Notes: generated by a model not told the origin, from the sequence alone. DNA of 26,983 nt from GCA-2709075 sp964492555 (GCA_964492555.1 CAZBKQ010000036.1:1-26983); one strand, 5' to 3'. Shown: positions 15,925 through 23,691, counted from the first letter of the stretch. A program made the numbers and translations.

Positions 15925-16062
15925 ATGACAGTACGTGATGCACAGGTGAAAAGGGATTTCGGAGCGCGGATCGCGCGCGCCGGAACCATTGCGCCTGCGC
16001 GGCTGTCGGATCTGCTCGCCGGCGCTGCGTTCGTTGGGGTTCTGCGACTTAGCGGCCCCTGA
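15925..16062 (+). CDS. Possible 45-residue leader peptide upstream of leuA
   Basis: ATG at 15925 to TGA at 16060-16062, 45 residues. The last 22 residues (PARLSDLLAGAAFVGV then LRLSGP) contain five leucines. No good Shine-Dalgarno precedes the ATG, so initiation further in, for example at a GTG, is possible. The stop codon falls inside the left arm of a 7-bp stem (16056-16094), the geometry expected if a ribosome at the end of the frame decides which hairpin forms. It does not have the run of consecutive Leu codons of classical leu leaders. It may equally be a chance open frame in GC-rich DNA. Confidence 0.3.
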   Translation: MTVRDAQVKRDFGARIARAGTIAPARLSDLLAGAAFVGVLRLSGP

Positions 16063-16094
16063 TCGGTTGCCCCTCGTGGCCGGCCTTTCAGGGG
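16053..16094 (+). promoter_or_regulatory. Alternative hairpins in leuA leader
   Basis: CCCCTGA (16056-16062) pairs perfectly with TCAGGGG (16088-16094). CGGCC (16053-16057) can instead pair with GGCCG (16078-16082). The two stems share the CC at 16056-16057 and so compete. There is no T-run after the larger stem, so a translational or Rho-linked mechanism would be needed if it is regulatory. Pairing was read by eye; no energy was calculated. Confidence 0.4.
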
Positions 16095-16142
16095 AGAATG
16101 CATAAAAGTCGTAAATCCCTAACTGATTAAAGGAGCTGGGTT

Positions 16143-17699
16143 ATGAGCGCCAGCAGTCAAGACCCCAACCGGGTCGTCATATTCGATACAACCTTGCGTG
16201 ACGGCGAACAGTCGCCGGGCGCGTCGATGAATCTCGAGGAAAAGCTGGGCATTGCCGAGTTGCTCGAGGAAATGGGCGTTGATGTGATCGAGGCGGGATT
16301 CCCGATCGCCTCCAACGGCGATTTCGAATCCGTCAATGAAGTCGCGAAACTGGTCAAGGAGTCGGTCGTGTGCGGCCTGGCCCGATCGGCCCATGGCGAT
16401 ATCGATCGCGCGGCCGAGGCATTGAAGCCGGCGAAGCAAAGCCGGATTCACACCTTTATTTCGACCAGCCCGCTGCACATGAAGTACAAGCTGCGGATGG
16501 AGCCGGAAGAGGTCTATGACGCCGTGATCGACAGCGTCTCCTATGCGCGCAATTTTACCGACAACGTGGAATGGTCGCCCGAGGACGGATCGCGGACGGA
16601 GCATGATTTCCTCTGCCGGACGGTGGAGGCGGCAATCAATGCCGGTGCTACCACGATCAATATCCCGGATACCGTGGGGTATGCGGTGCCGGAGGAGTTC
16701 GGCGCCCTGATCGCGATGCTGAAGGAACGTGTTCCAAACATCGACAAGGCGATCATCTCCACCCATTGTCACAATGATCTGGGTCTCGCGGTGGCGAATT
16801 CGCTGGCTGGCGTTGCGGGCGGCGCCCGTCAGGTCGAATGCACCATCAATGGGTTGGGTGAACGCGCGGGCAACGCGGCGCTCGAAGAAATCGTCATGGC
16901 GTTGCGCACACGCCAGGACAGAATGCCGTTCACCACGGGCATCGATACGACCTGCATCACCCGTGCGTCGCGCATGGTGTCTTCGGTGACCGGTTTCGCG
17001 GTGCAGCCCAACAAGGCGATCGTGGGTGCGAATGCGTTTGCTCATGAATCCGGCATTCATCAGGACGGTATGCTCAAGCACGCGCAGACCTATGAAATCA
17101 TGACGCCGGAATCGGTCGGTCTCACCCAGTCCAAGCTGGTGATGGGAAAGCATTCCGGGCGGCATGCCTTCCGCGTGAAGTTGCAGGAGCTGGGCTATGA
17201 GCTCGGCGACAATGCGGTGCAGGAAGCGTTTCGCCGCTTCAAGGCCCTGGCCGACAAGAAAAAGGACGTCTATGACGAGGACATCATGGCCCTCGTCGAT
17301 GACGAGGTGCAGCGCAGCAATGATGCGATCCAGTTCGAATCATTGCGGGTCGTGTGCGGCTCCGAAGGGCCACAGACCGCGACGCTGGCGCTGTCGGTCG
17401 ATGGTGTGTCACAGGAGGTGACCTCCGAAGGCGACGGGCCGGTCGATGCGACATTCAATGCGATTGCGCAAATCGTACCGCATATCGCGCGGCTGCAGCT
17501 CTATCAGGTGCATGCCGTTACGGAAGGCACCGATGCACAGGCGGAAGTATCCGTCCGGCTCGAAGAAGACGGCAAGACCGTTGTCGGACGCGGCGCAGAC
17601 ACCGATACGCTGGTCGCAAGCGCGCGGGCCTATGTCAATGCGTTGAACAAACTGGTTGAAAAGCGGGGCAAAACCGCGCCGGGGGCGCTCTCCGCATAG
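16143..17699 (+). CDS. leuA: 2-isopropylmalate synthase
   Basis: Condenses acetyl-CoA with 2-oxoisovalerate, the committed step of leucine synthesis. The 518-residue product has a DRE-TIM barrel with DTTLRDGEQSPG at residues 15-26 and the metal-binding HCHND block (His208, His210). GERAGNAALEEIVMAL follows, then the linker with HESGIHQDGMLK. The C-terminal LeuA dimer domain (about 390-510) gives leucine feedback inhibition. The length matches the type I proteobacterial enzyme. The ATG at 16143 has AAAGGAG at 8-bp distance. It draws 2-oxoisovalerate from the ilv genes just upstream. Confidence 0.97.
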   Translation: MSASSQDPNRVVIFDTTLRDGEQSPGASMNLEEKLGIAELLEEMGVDVIEAGFPIASNGDFESVNEVAKLVKESVVCGLARSAHGDIDRAAEALKPAKQSRIHTFISTSPLHMKYKLRMEPEEVYDAVIDSVSYARNFTDNVEWSPEDGSRTEHDFLCRTVEAAINAGATTINIPDTVGYAVPEEFGALIAMLKERVPNIDKAIISTHCHNDLGLAVANSLAGVAGGARQVECTINGLGERAGNAALEEIVMALRTRQDRMPFTTGIDTTCITRASRMVSSVTGFAVQPNKAIVGANAFAHESGIHQDGMLKHAQTYEIMTPESVGLTQSKLVMGKHSGRHAFRVKLQELGYELGDNAVQEAFRRFKALADKKKDVYDEDIMALVDDEVQRSNDAIQFESLRVVCGSEGPQTATLALSVDGVSQEVTSEGDGPVDATFNAIAQIVPHIARLQLYQVHAVTEGTDAQAEVSVRLEEDGKTVVGRGADTDTLVASARAYVNALNKLVEKRGKTAPGALSA

Positions 17700-17708
17700 G
17701 GGAGCGCC
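17684..17708 (+). terminator. Hairpin over the leuA stop, weak terminator
   Basis: GGCGCTCTCC (17684-17693) pairs with GGGGAGCGCC (17699-17708) over 10 positions, one of them a G-U, with a 5-nt loop. The leuA stop codon lies in the loop and right arm. It is followed by TTCGGGCGGGTTGATT, not a T-run, so termination would be partial. It separates leuA from the elongasome genes. Confidence 0.45.
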
Positions 17709-17739
17709 TTCGGGCGGGTTGATTAAAGGGTAGGTGCAT

Positions 17740-18780
17740 ATGTTCTCCAAACTGCGCGGGATGCTGTCGGCCGATATGGCGATCGATCTCGGAACCGCGA
17801 ATACGCTGGTCTATGTAAAGGGCCGGGGAATCGTTCTGAACGAACCGTCGGTCGTCGCCATTACCGAGGTGAAGGGCAAGAAGCAGGTTCTCGCCGTCGG
17901 AGACGAGGCCAAGATGATGCTGGGACGTACGCCCGGCAACATCATGGCAATCCGTCCCCTGCGCGACGGCGTCATCGCCGATTTCGAGGTTGCGGAGGAA
18001 ATGATCAAGCATTTCATCCGCAAGGTGCATAACCGCCGGACCTTCGTCAGCCCGGAAATCATCGTCGCCGTGCCGTCCGGGTCTACCGCCGTGGAACGCC
18101 GGGCGATCGAGGATTCGACGCTTTCCGCCGGCGCGCATCGCGTCCATGTCATTGAGGAACCGATGGCGGCCGCCATCGGCGCCGGTCTTCCGGTGGCGGA
18201 ACCCACGGGTTCGATGGTGGTCGATATCGGCGGCGGCACGACCGAGGTCGCGGTGCTTTCGCTTGGCGGGCTGGTCTATTCGCGGTCGGTCCGCGTCGGC
18301 GGCGACAAGATGGACGAGGCGATCGCCGCCTATATCCGCCGCAACCATAATCTGCTGGTCGGGGAAAGCAGCTCCGAACGGATCAAAAAGGAAATCGGAT
18401 CGGCCAGCGTACCGGCTGACGGTGAAGGCCGGACGATCGAGATCAAGGGGCGCGATCTGATGAACGGCGTTCCCAAGGAGGTCATAATTTCCGAGCGACA
18501 GGCGGCGGAAAGTCTCGCCGAGCCGGTCGGCGCGATTATCGAGGCGGTAAAAGTCGCGCTGGAACATACCGCGCCGGAACTTGCCGCCGATATCGTCGAT
18601 AAGGGCATCGTGCTGACCGGGGGCGGGTCGCTTCTCGGCAATCTGGATCTTGTGCTGCGGCACTCCACCGGGTTGCCGGTTTCCATCGCCGAGGAGCCGC
18701 TTTCCTGTGTGGCGCTGGGGACGGGACACTGTCTTGAGGACATGAAGACCTGGACCAACGTATTGTCCAGCTCAAGCTGA
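17740..18780 (+). CDS. mreB: Rod-shape determining actin homologue MreB
   Basis: Forms membrane-bound filaments that orient the cell-wall elongation machinery. The 346-residue product starts with an amphipathic segment and the actin-fold phosphate-1 motif DLGTANTLVYV (from residue 16). The phosphate-2 loop DIGGGTTEVAV is at 162-172, and the adenosine motif GIVLTGGGSLLGNLD is near the C-terminus. The ATG at 17740 has AAAGGG about 10 bases upstream; a GTG two codons earlier is less likely. First gene of mreB-mreC-mreD-mrdA-rodA. Confidence 0.97.
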   Translation: MFSKLRGMLSADMAIDLGTANTLVYVKGRGIVLNEPSVVAITEVKGKKQVLAVGDEAKMMLGRTPGNIMAIRPLRDGVIADFEVAEEMIKHFIRKVHNRRTFVSPEIIVAVPSGSTAVERRAIEDSTLSAGAHRVHVIEEPMAAAIGAGLPVAEPTGSMVVDIGGGTTEVAVLSLGGLVYSRSVRVGGDKMDEAIAAYIRRNHNLLVGESSSERIKKEIGSASVPADGEGRTIEIKGRDLMNGVPKEVIISERQAAESLAEPVGAIIEAVKVALEHTAPELAADIVDKGIVLTGGGSLLGNLDLVLRHSTGLPVSIAEEPLSCVALGTGHCLEDMKTWTNVLSSSS

Positions 18781-18785
18781 ATTGA

Positions 18786-18830
18786 CCGCCCGTGGGCGGA
18801 GTGGAATGCCAAGAGTGAGAGTAAGGCATT
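18786..18830 (+). promoter_or_regulatory. Hairpins in the mreB-mreC gap
   Basis: CCGCCC (18786-18791) and GGGCGG (18794-18799) form a perfect palindrome with a 2-nt centre. Next to it AATGCC (18805-18810) can pair with GGCATT (18825-18830), directly before the mreC ATG. The right arm includes part of the AAGG ribosome-binding site. The pair could lower mreC translation relative to mreB; this is inferred from geometry only. Confidence 0.35.
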
Positions 18831-19733
18831 ATGGCTAGCAAACTGAATTTCAGAAATGGGTCGTCCATTTCGCGGTTTGCCGCGCCGTTCCGGCTGCTTG
18901 TCCACCGCTTTATTTTTCTTTTTCTGGTTTCCGCCGCCATCGGCATCATGTTGCTGGGGCGTGCCGACAGCGTGATGGTCGAAAAGGCCTCGGTCGTTGT
19001 GATTGATCTGTTTGCGCCGGTTATGGAATTTATCTCGCGACCCGCCGCGACGGTGAATAACGCGGTCAGGACGATTGAGGATTTCTCCCGGCTATATACA
19101 GAGAACGAGCGTCTCAGAACCGAGAACGAGCGGCTGAAGGATTGGCAGATGGTCGCTCGCGATCTCGCCGCGCAGAATAGGTCGTTGAAATCGCTTTTAG
19201 GCTATTCCGCCGATCCCGGCACTCGGCAGATTTCGGCCCGGGTGGTTGGCGATTCTGGGGGCGCCTTTGTCCGGTCGGCCATCATCAATGCCGGTGTTCG
19301 CGACGGAGTGCGCAAGGGGCAGGCGGTGATTACCGGTGACGGGCTTGCCGGCCGTGTCATTGCCGTGGGTCTTCAATCCGCCAGGGTCTTGCTGATTTCC
19401 GACATCAACTCCCGCGTTCCCGTGGTTGTCGAATCCTCGCGGGACCGGGCCATTCTCTCCGGAAATAACAGCGGCCAGCCCAAGCTGACATTCCTGCCGG
19501 CAAATGCCGCGGTGAAGGAAGGCGACCGCGTGGTGACGTCGGGGCATGGCGGCGTTTTTCCGGCGGGGTTGCCGGTCGGCGCCATTCTCAATGCGGGGGA
19601 CGGGGTGGTGCGGATCGCGCCTTTTGCCAGGCTTGACCGGCTGGAATTCGTCCGTGTCGTCGATTTTGAGGAAATCCTGCCGCCGGTTTCCGGACCGGAG
19701 GGGCCCGGCCGAGGGGGTGTCGTCTCGCGGTGA
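18831..19733 (+). CDS. mreC: Rod-shape determining protein MreC
   Basis: Bitopic periplasmic scaffold of the elongasome that binds and activates PBP2. The 300-residue product has a short cytosolic N-terminus, one transmembrane helix (about 24-43, VHRFIFLFLVSAAIGIMLLG), a coiled coil (about 76-120, with the repeat-like TENERLRTENERLKD), and two beta-barrel domains (SARVVGDSGGAFVRSAIINAG; GLAGRVIAVGLQSARVLLISDINSRVPV). The start is ATG with AAGG 5 bases upstream. Its stop overlaps the mreD start by 4 bases. Confidence 0.95.
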   Translation: MASKLNFRNGSSISRFAAPFRLLVHRFIFLFLVSAAIGIMLLGRADSVMVEKASVVVIDLFAPVMEFISRPAATVNNAVRTIEDFSRLYTENERLRTENERLKDWQMVARDLAAQNRSLKSLLGYSADPGTRQISARVVGDSGGAFVRSAIINAGVRDGVRKGQAVITGDGLAGRVIAVGLQSARVLLISDINSRVPVVVESSRDRAILSGNNSGQPKLTFLPANAAVKEGDRVVTSGHGGVFPAGLPVGAILNAGDGVVRIAPFARLDRLEFVRVVDFEEILPPVSGPEGPGRGGVVSR

Positions 19734-20242
19734 GCGGCGGCCTTTCGCAAAGGCTGGAGAGGGTCGCGCGCGATCATGTTCCCATCGCGATTACGATTTT
19801 TCTCGCCGTCTTTTCCACGGCGCCCTTTTATATCCCCGGTTATGGCATGGTCGCGGCCAATCTCGCTTTGATGGGCGTATTCTACTGGTCGGTTCACAGG
19901 CCCGATCTGCTGTCGCCCGTGGCGGCGTTTTGCATCGGTCTTCTCTATGATTTTCTCGCCGGGACCCCGCCGGGGATGACGGCATTGATCTTTGTCGTTG
20001 TCCGCGGTCTGACCGGCGCTCAGGGCGGTTCGCTTGCCGGCAAACCGTTCCTGTTTCTGTGGCTGGGTTTCTGGGGCGCCGCGGCGGGCGCCGGCGTGAC
20101 CGCCTGGATCATCAGCGCGGTCTGGCATGCGGCTTTGCTTGATCCCGCGCCGCTCCTGTTTCAGGTGGGATTGACCATCGCCCTGTTCCCATTCGTTTCC
20201 TGGCTTCTGGTCTGGATCCAGCACAAATTGTTGCCGGTTTAG
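19730..20242 (+). CDS. mreD: Rod-shape determining protein MreD
   Basis: Small integral membrane partner of MreC. The 170 residues form about five hydrophobic helices (for example IAITIFLAVFSTAPFYI, MVAANLALMGVFYWSV, LFLWLGFWGAAAGAGV). PVAAFCIGLLYDFLAGTPPG carries the conserved Gly-Asp/Asn-rich loop region of the family (here YDFLAGTPPG). The start is GTG at 19730, overlapping the mreC stop (GTGA), with GAGGGGG about 12 bases upstream. Overlap suggests coupled translation. Confidence 0.9.
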   Translation: MSGGLSQRLERVARDHVPIAITIFLAVFSTAPFYIPGYGMVAANLALMGVFYWSVHRPDLLSPVAAFCIGLLYDFLAGTPPGMTALIFVVVRGLTGAQGGSLAGKPFLFLWLGFWGAAAGAGVTAWIISAVWHAALLDPAPLLFQVGLTIALFPFVSWLLVWIQHKLLPV

Positions 20243-20246
20243 GGTC

Positions 20247-22127
20247 ATGTACCGCGAAGACGCCGAACGACAGAAACTGTTTTCACGCCGGGCGGCGATC
20301 CTCGGCGGCGTGCAGTTTGCCATGGTGACCGTGCTGGCGGGGCGGATGTATCAGCTGCAGGTTCTCGAATCCGACAGGTTCAAGATGCTGGCGGACGAAA
20401 ACCGGATCAATATACGGCTGCTGGCGCCTCCCCGGGGCCGCATTCTCGACCGCAACGGACAACCGCTTGCCGTCAACCGCAAGAATTACCGGGTCTTGCT
20501 GACCGCCGAACAGACGCCGGATATCCGGCGGACATTGGCGATTCTGGGCCAGCTTGTGGATATCGGCGAGGCGGATCGTGAACAGATTCTGCGCGAAATC
20601 CGCCGCCGCCGCGGTTTTGTTCCGGTAACCGTGCGGGAAAATCTCGACTGGAACACCGTGTCGCGGATTGAGGTGAACGCGCCCGATCTGCCTGGCGTAT
20701 CGATTGATGTCGGGCAAAGCCGCGAATATCTGTACGGTCCAGAAATTTCTCATGTTCTCGGGTATGTCTCGCCGCCCGCGCCGGGCGATACGGGGGACGA
20801 TCCGCTTCTGCAACTTCCCGGCTTTCGGGTCGGCAAATCCGGCATCGAGCGGCGGCACGATTTGCGGCTGCGCGGCAAGGCGGGAAACAGCCAGCTCGAA
20901 GTGAACGCGCTGGGGCGCGTCATCCGCGAGCTGGAACGCAAGGAAGGCGTGCCCGGTAATGATGTCGTCCTGACGCTAGATCTGCCCCTGCAGCGATTTG
21001 CCACTGAACGGTTGCGCGATATGAAGAGCGCCGCCGCGGTGTTGATGGAAGTGGACAGCGGCGCGGTTCTCGCTCTTGCCTCCGTGCCCGGTTACGATCC
21101 CAACGCCTTCAATATCGGGCTCAGCCGGGATGACTGGCGGGCGATCCGGAAAGATCCCTATGCGCCGCTGATCAACAAGGCGATTTCCGGTCTCTATTCG
21201 CCCGGCTCGACATTTAAAATGGCGGTGGCTCTGGCGGCGTTGAAGCACAACGTCATCAAGCCGGGCGAGACCGTTTTCTGTCCCGGTCATTACGAGCTCG
21301 GGCGCGGCAAATTTCATTGCTGGCGCAAGCATGGCCATGGCTGGATGGATATGAACGGCGCGCTTCAGCAAAGCTGCGATGTTTATTTCTATGAGATCGC
21401 GAAGCGGCTCGGCGTCGACCGGATCGCCGCGATGGCCAAAACGCTGGGGTTGGGTGGGGCGACCGGCATCGATCTGCCCGGCGAACGCGGTGGGCTGGTG
21501 CCGACAGCCGCCTGGAAGAAAAAGGCGCTGGGCAAGCCCTGGCAGGGGGGGGAGACGCTGGTCGCCGGGATCGGGCAGGGGTTTGTGCTGTCCACACCGT
21601 TGCAGCTGGCGGTCATGACGGCGCGTCTGGCGAGTGGGCGCGCGGTGAAGCCGCATATTCTGCGGGCCGTGGTGTCGGAAGGCGTTACCCAGATGATCGA
21701 TACCCAATCGGCGCCGCCTCTCGATATTGATCCCGGGCATCTGAAAATCGTGACCCGCGGCATGGATGCGGTGGTGAATTCCCCGAGCGGAACCGCCCGG
21801 GCGTCGCGCCTGCCCGGTGACGGCCCCAAGATGGCGGGTAAGACGGGAACCGCGCAGGTACGCCGGATCAGCCGGCGGGAACGCGAGACACGTGTTCTCA
21901 AAAATGAAGAACGGCCCTGGAAGGAACGCGATCACGCGCTGTTTGTCGGCTTCGCCCCGTTGGACAGGCCGCGTTATGCAATCGCCGTGGTGGTTGAGCA
22001 TGGCGGTGGCGGCTCCACAGTCGCGGCGCCGGTTGCGCGCGATATTCTTTATCAGGCGTTTTTGCGAAATCCCGCCGCGCCGCCGGGCCAGCCCGTGCCG
22101 CCGCTCGATCCGGGGGAACGCATATGA
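20247..22127 (+). CDS. mrdA: Penicillin-binding protein 2 (elongasome DD-transpeptidase)
   Basis: Crosslinks peptidoglycan during lateral growth together with RodA. The 626-residue product has a cytosolic tail, one transmembrane anchor (about 14-32), a pedestal domain starting LLAPPRGRILDRNGQPLAVN, and the transpeptidase domain. The active-site motifs are all present: Ser321-x-x-Lys324 in SPGSTFK, Ser376-Cys-Asp378 (the PBP2 version of SxN), and Lys532-Thr-Gly-Thr in MAGKTGTAQV. The ATG at 20247 starts 4 bp after mreD. Its stop overlaps the rodA start (ATGA). Confidence 0.96.
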   Translation: MYREDAERQKLFSRRAAILGGVQFAMVTVLAGRMYQLQVLESDRFKMLADENRINIRLLAPPRGRILDRNGQPLAVNRKNYRVLLTAEQTPDIRRTLAILGQLVDIGEADREQILREIRRRRGFVPVTVRENLDWNTVSRIEVNAPDLPGVSIDVGQSREYLYGPEISHVLGYVSPPAPGDTGDDPLLQLPGFRVGKSGIERRHDLRLRGKAGNSQLEVNALGRVIRELERKEGVPGNDVVLTLDLPLQRFATERLRDMKSAAAVLMEVDSGAVLALASVPGYDPNAFNIGLSRDDWRAIRKDPYAPLINKAISGLYSPGSTFKMAVALAALKHNVIKPGETVFCPGHYELGRGKFHCWRKHGHGWMDMNGALQQSCDVYFYEIAKRLGVDRIAAMAKTLGLGGATGIDLPGERGGLVPTAAWKKKALGKPWQGGETLVAGIGQGFVLSTPLQLAVMTARLASGRAVKPHILRAVVSEGVTQMIDTQSAPPLDIDPGHLKIVTRGMDAVVNSPSGTARASRLPGDGPKMAGKTGTAQVRRISRRERETRVLKNEERPWKERDHALFVGFAPLDRPRYAIAVVVEHGGGGSTVAAPVARDILYQAFLRNPAAPPGQPVPPLDPGERI

Positions 22128-23272
22128 GGCTTGGCGCGGCGTACGATCCCGGCAATATGAGCCTCGGGCGGAAACTGCGGATGATCAGCTGGCCCATGGT
22201 GCTGCTGCTTTGCATGCTGTCCGCGGTCGGGTTCGGAATGCTCTATTCCGCCGCCAGCGGTGACTGGAATCCCTGGGCCGTGCGCCAGCTTATCCGTTTC
22301 GGAATCGGCATGACGTTAATGCTGACCATTGCGGTCACCGATATCCGTATCTGGATGCGCTACGCCTATTTTCTTTATTTTGTGGCGCTGACGCTGCTGG
22401 TGGCGGTGGAGGTCATGGGCGTTATCGGTATGGGCGCGCAGCGCTGGATCGACCTTAAATTCATTCAGCTACAGCCCTCCGAAATCATGAAGATCGCGCT
22501 GGTTCTCGCCCTGGCGCGTTATTTCCACGGGCTTTCGGCGGAAGAAACCGGACGGATCAGCTGGCTGATTTTTCCCGTCCTGCTGGTGCTCGCGCCCGCG
22601 GCGCTGGTATTGCGCCAGCCGGACCTCGGGACCGCGGTCATGATGGGGTTGTCGGCCGCGGTGATGTTTTTCCTGGCCGGGGTAAGGCTCTGGAAATTCG
22701 CCCTGGCCGGCGGGGCGGTGCTTGCCGCATTGCCCATCGCCTGGTCGTTTCTGCACGGGTATCAGAGGCGGCGTGTCCTCACCTTTCTCGACCCGGAATC
22801 CGATCCGCTTGGCGCCGGGTATCACATTATCCAGTCGAAAATCGCGCTCGGGTCCGGCGGGTTGTTCGGAAAGGGTTTCCTCGGCGGGACGCAGAGCCAT
22901 CTCAATTTTCTGCCTGAAAAGCAGACGGATTTCATCTTCACCATGCTGGCGGAGGAGTTCGGCATGGTCGGCGGGCTTGCGCTTCTCGGGCTCTATATCC
23001 TGATTATTGCCTACGGGTTTCTGATCAGCCTGCGGGTGCGGAACCAGTTTGCCCGGCTGGCCGCGCTCGGCATCGTCAGCGTGTTCTTCTTCTATACCTT
23101 CATCAATATCGCCATGGTCATGGGGCTGGTGCCGGTGGTGGGCGTGCCGTTGCCGATGGTCTCCTATGGCGGTACCTCGATGCTCTCGCTGATGATCGGG
23201 TTCGGTATCGTAATATCGGCCAACGTACATCGTGATCTGCAGATCGGACGGCGCGGCGAAGACATCACCTGA
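22124..23272 (+). CDS. rodA: RodA, SEDS peptidoglycan glycosyltransferase
   Basis: Polymerises lipid II into glycan strands during elongation, paired with PBP2. The 382-residue product has the ten-helix SEDS fold. Family blocks seen are GMGAQRWIDLKFIQLQPSEIMK, LRQPDLGTAVMM with the catalytic-cavity region, HIIQSKIALGSGGLFGKGFLGGTQSHLNFLPEKQTDFIF, and GVPLPMVSYGGTSMLSLMIGFGI. The ATG at 22124 overlaps the mrdA stop; an internal ATG 33 bases on (MSLGRKLRM) is an alternative start. Last gene of the elongasome run. Confidence 0.96.
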   Translation: MRLGAAYDPGNMSLGRKLRMISWPMVLLLCMLSAVGFGMLYSAASGDWNPWAVRQLIRFGIGMTLMLTIAVTDIRIWMRYAYFLYFVALTLLVAVEVMGVIGMGAQRWIDLKFIQLQPSEIMKIALVLALARYFHGLSAEETGRISWLIFPVLLVLAPAALVLRQPDLGTAVMMGLSAAVMFFLAGVRLWKFALAGGAVLAALPIAWSFLHGYQRRRVLTFLDPESDPLGAGYHIIQSKIALGSGGLFGKGFLGGTQSHLNFLPEKQTDFIFTMLAEEFGMVGGLALLGLYILIIAYGFLISLRVRNQFARLAALGIVSVFFFYTFINIAMVMGLVPVVGVPLPMVSYGGTSMLSLMIGFGIVISANVHRDLQIGRRGEDIT

Positions 23273-23360
23273 CCCGGGAATGCCTGTTTCATTCTGAACC
23301 TGGAACGCGTCGCGCGGCGGTGGTGCCAGAGAAACTCCCTGAATTCCGCCGTTTTCAAGG

Positions 23361-23377
23361 CTGGCATGAATATTGCT
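23361..23377 (+). promoter_or_regulatory. Near-consensus sigma-54 (RpoN) promoter
   Basis: CTGGCATGAATATTGCT matches the consensus YTGGCACGrNNNTTGCW at every defined position but one (T for C at the seventh). The GG (23363-23364) and GC (23375-23376) elements are 12 bp apart, as RpoN requires. Transcription would begin near 23388 on the plus strand, 116 bp after the rodA stop and 182 bp before tRNA-Lys. No clear protein gene starts in that interval. Enhancer sites were not searched. Confidence 0.55.
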
Positions 23378-23385
23378 TTAACCAT

Positions 23386-23441
23386 AGCGGGCGTCCCCCG
23401 CGCCCGCTCGTTGCCGGGACCGGCAACGCACCGGATTCCGG
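23386..23441 (+). repeat. Two abutting hairpins and a third small one
   Basis: AGCGGGCG (23386-23393) pairs with CGCCCGCT (23401-23408), 8 bp with a 7-nt loop. CGTTGCCGG (23409-23417) pairs with CGGCAACG plus C (23420-23428), 9 bp with almost no loop, starting at the very next base. CCGG-ATT-CCGG follows at 23431-23441. The first stem begins almost at the predicted sigma-54 start site. Without a T-run these do not look like a normal terminator. They could be a structured RNA 5' end, a rodA 3'-end stabiliser, or a palindromic repeat present elsewhere in the genome. Confidence 0.5.
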
Positions 23442-23473
23442 ACGGCGCCGCAAACCTGTCGGGAAGCCGGAAT

Positions 23474-23548
23474 ATGGCGATGCCGGTCCCGGAATTCTCT
23501 TTCCGCCCGGCGTGGAACGGTGATGACAAGCCGCCCAAGCTTTGCTAA
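23474..23548 (+). CDS. Possible 24-residue small ORF
   Basis: ATG at 23474 to TAA at 23546-23548, with GGGAAG 7-8 bases upstream. The product (MAMPVPEFSFRPAWNG, then DDKPPKLC) has no recognisable family and ends in Cys. It is the only frame with a ribosome-binding site that starts after the sigma-54 start point. Short frames like this are common by chance, so support is weak. Confidence 0.15.
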   Translation: MAMPVPEFSFRPAWNGDDKPPKLC

Positions 23549-23551
23549 ACA
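23523..23551 (+). promoter_or_regulatory. Candidate tRNA-Lys promoter
   Basis: ATGACA (23523-23528, five of six to TTGACA) and TAAACA (23546-23551) are 17 bp apart, putting the start about 11 bases before the mature tRNA. The -10 is weak. Confidence 0.4.
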
Positions 23552-23569
23552 AGCCGCCTTCAAACGCGT

Positions 23570-23645
<76 letters not shown>

Positions 23646-23671
23646 ATCTCTTTTCAGGTGGCCAAAAAACG

Positions 23672-23691
23672 CATAGCATCCTGATGCTATG
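23672..23691. promoter_or_regulatory. Perfect inverted repeat over the dioxygenase start codon
   Basis: CATAGCATC (23672-23680) and GATGCTATG (23683-23691) are perfect 9-bp arms around a 2-bp centre. The last three bases are the ATG of the next gene. It is 27 bp after tRNA-Lys and has no T-run, so a protein-binding operator or a start-occluding hairpin is more likely than a terminator. The 9-mer GCATAGCAT occurs again at 25930-25938, upstream of the flavin monooxygenase gene. Confidence 0.5.

Larger units (their letters stand above)
15734..16142 (+). promoter_or_regulatory. 409-bp leader region before leuA
   Basis: No recognisable gene fills this gap. Its first 160 bp are clearly more AT-rich than the flanks and hold candidate promoter elements (for example TTGCAA at 15783-15788) but no clear pair. 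The second half is GC-rich and contains a 45-codon open frame ending in a hairpin (listed separately). AAGGAG before the leuA ATG is a strong ribosome-binding site. The layout, AT-rich promoter then structured leader then amino-acid biosynthetic gene, suggests attenuation-type control of leuA. This is inference. Confidence 0.4.

Noticed and set aside
15864..16103. 79-codon minus-strand frame in the leuA leader
   Set aside because: No ribosome-binding site or recognisable domain; overlaps the better supported leader structures.
23659..23673. Second sigma-54-like site before the dioxygenase (TGGCC...GC)
   Set aside because: The GG and GC elements are 11 bp apart, not the required 12, and the TTGC part is missing.
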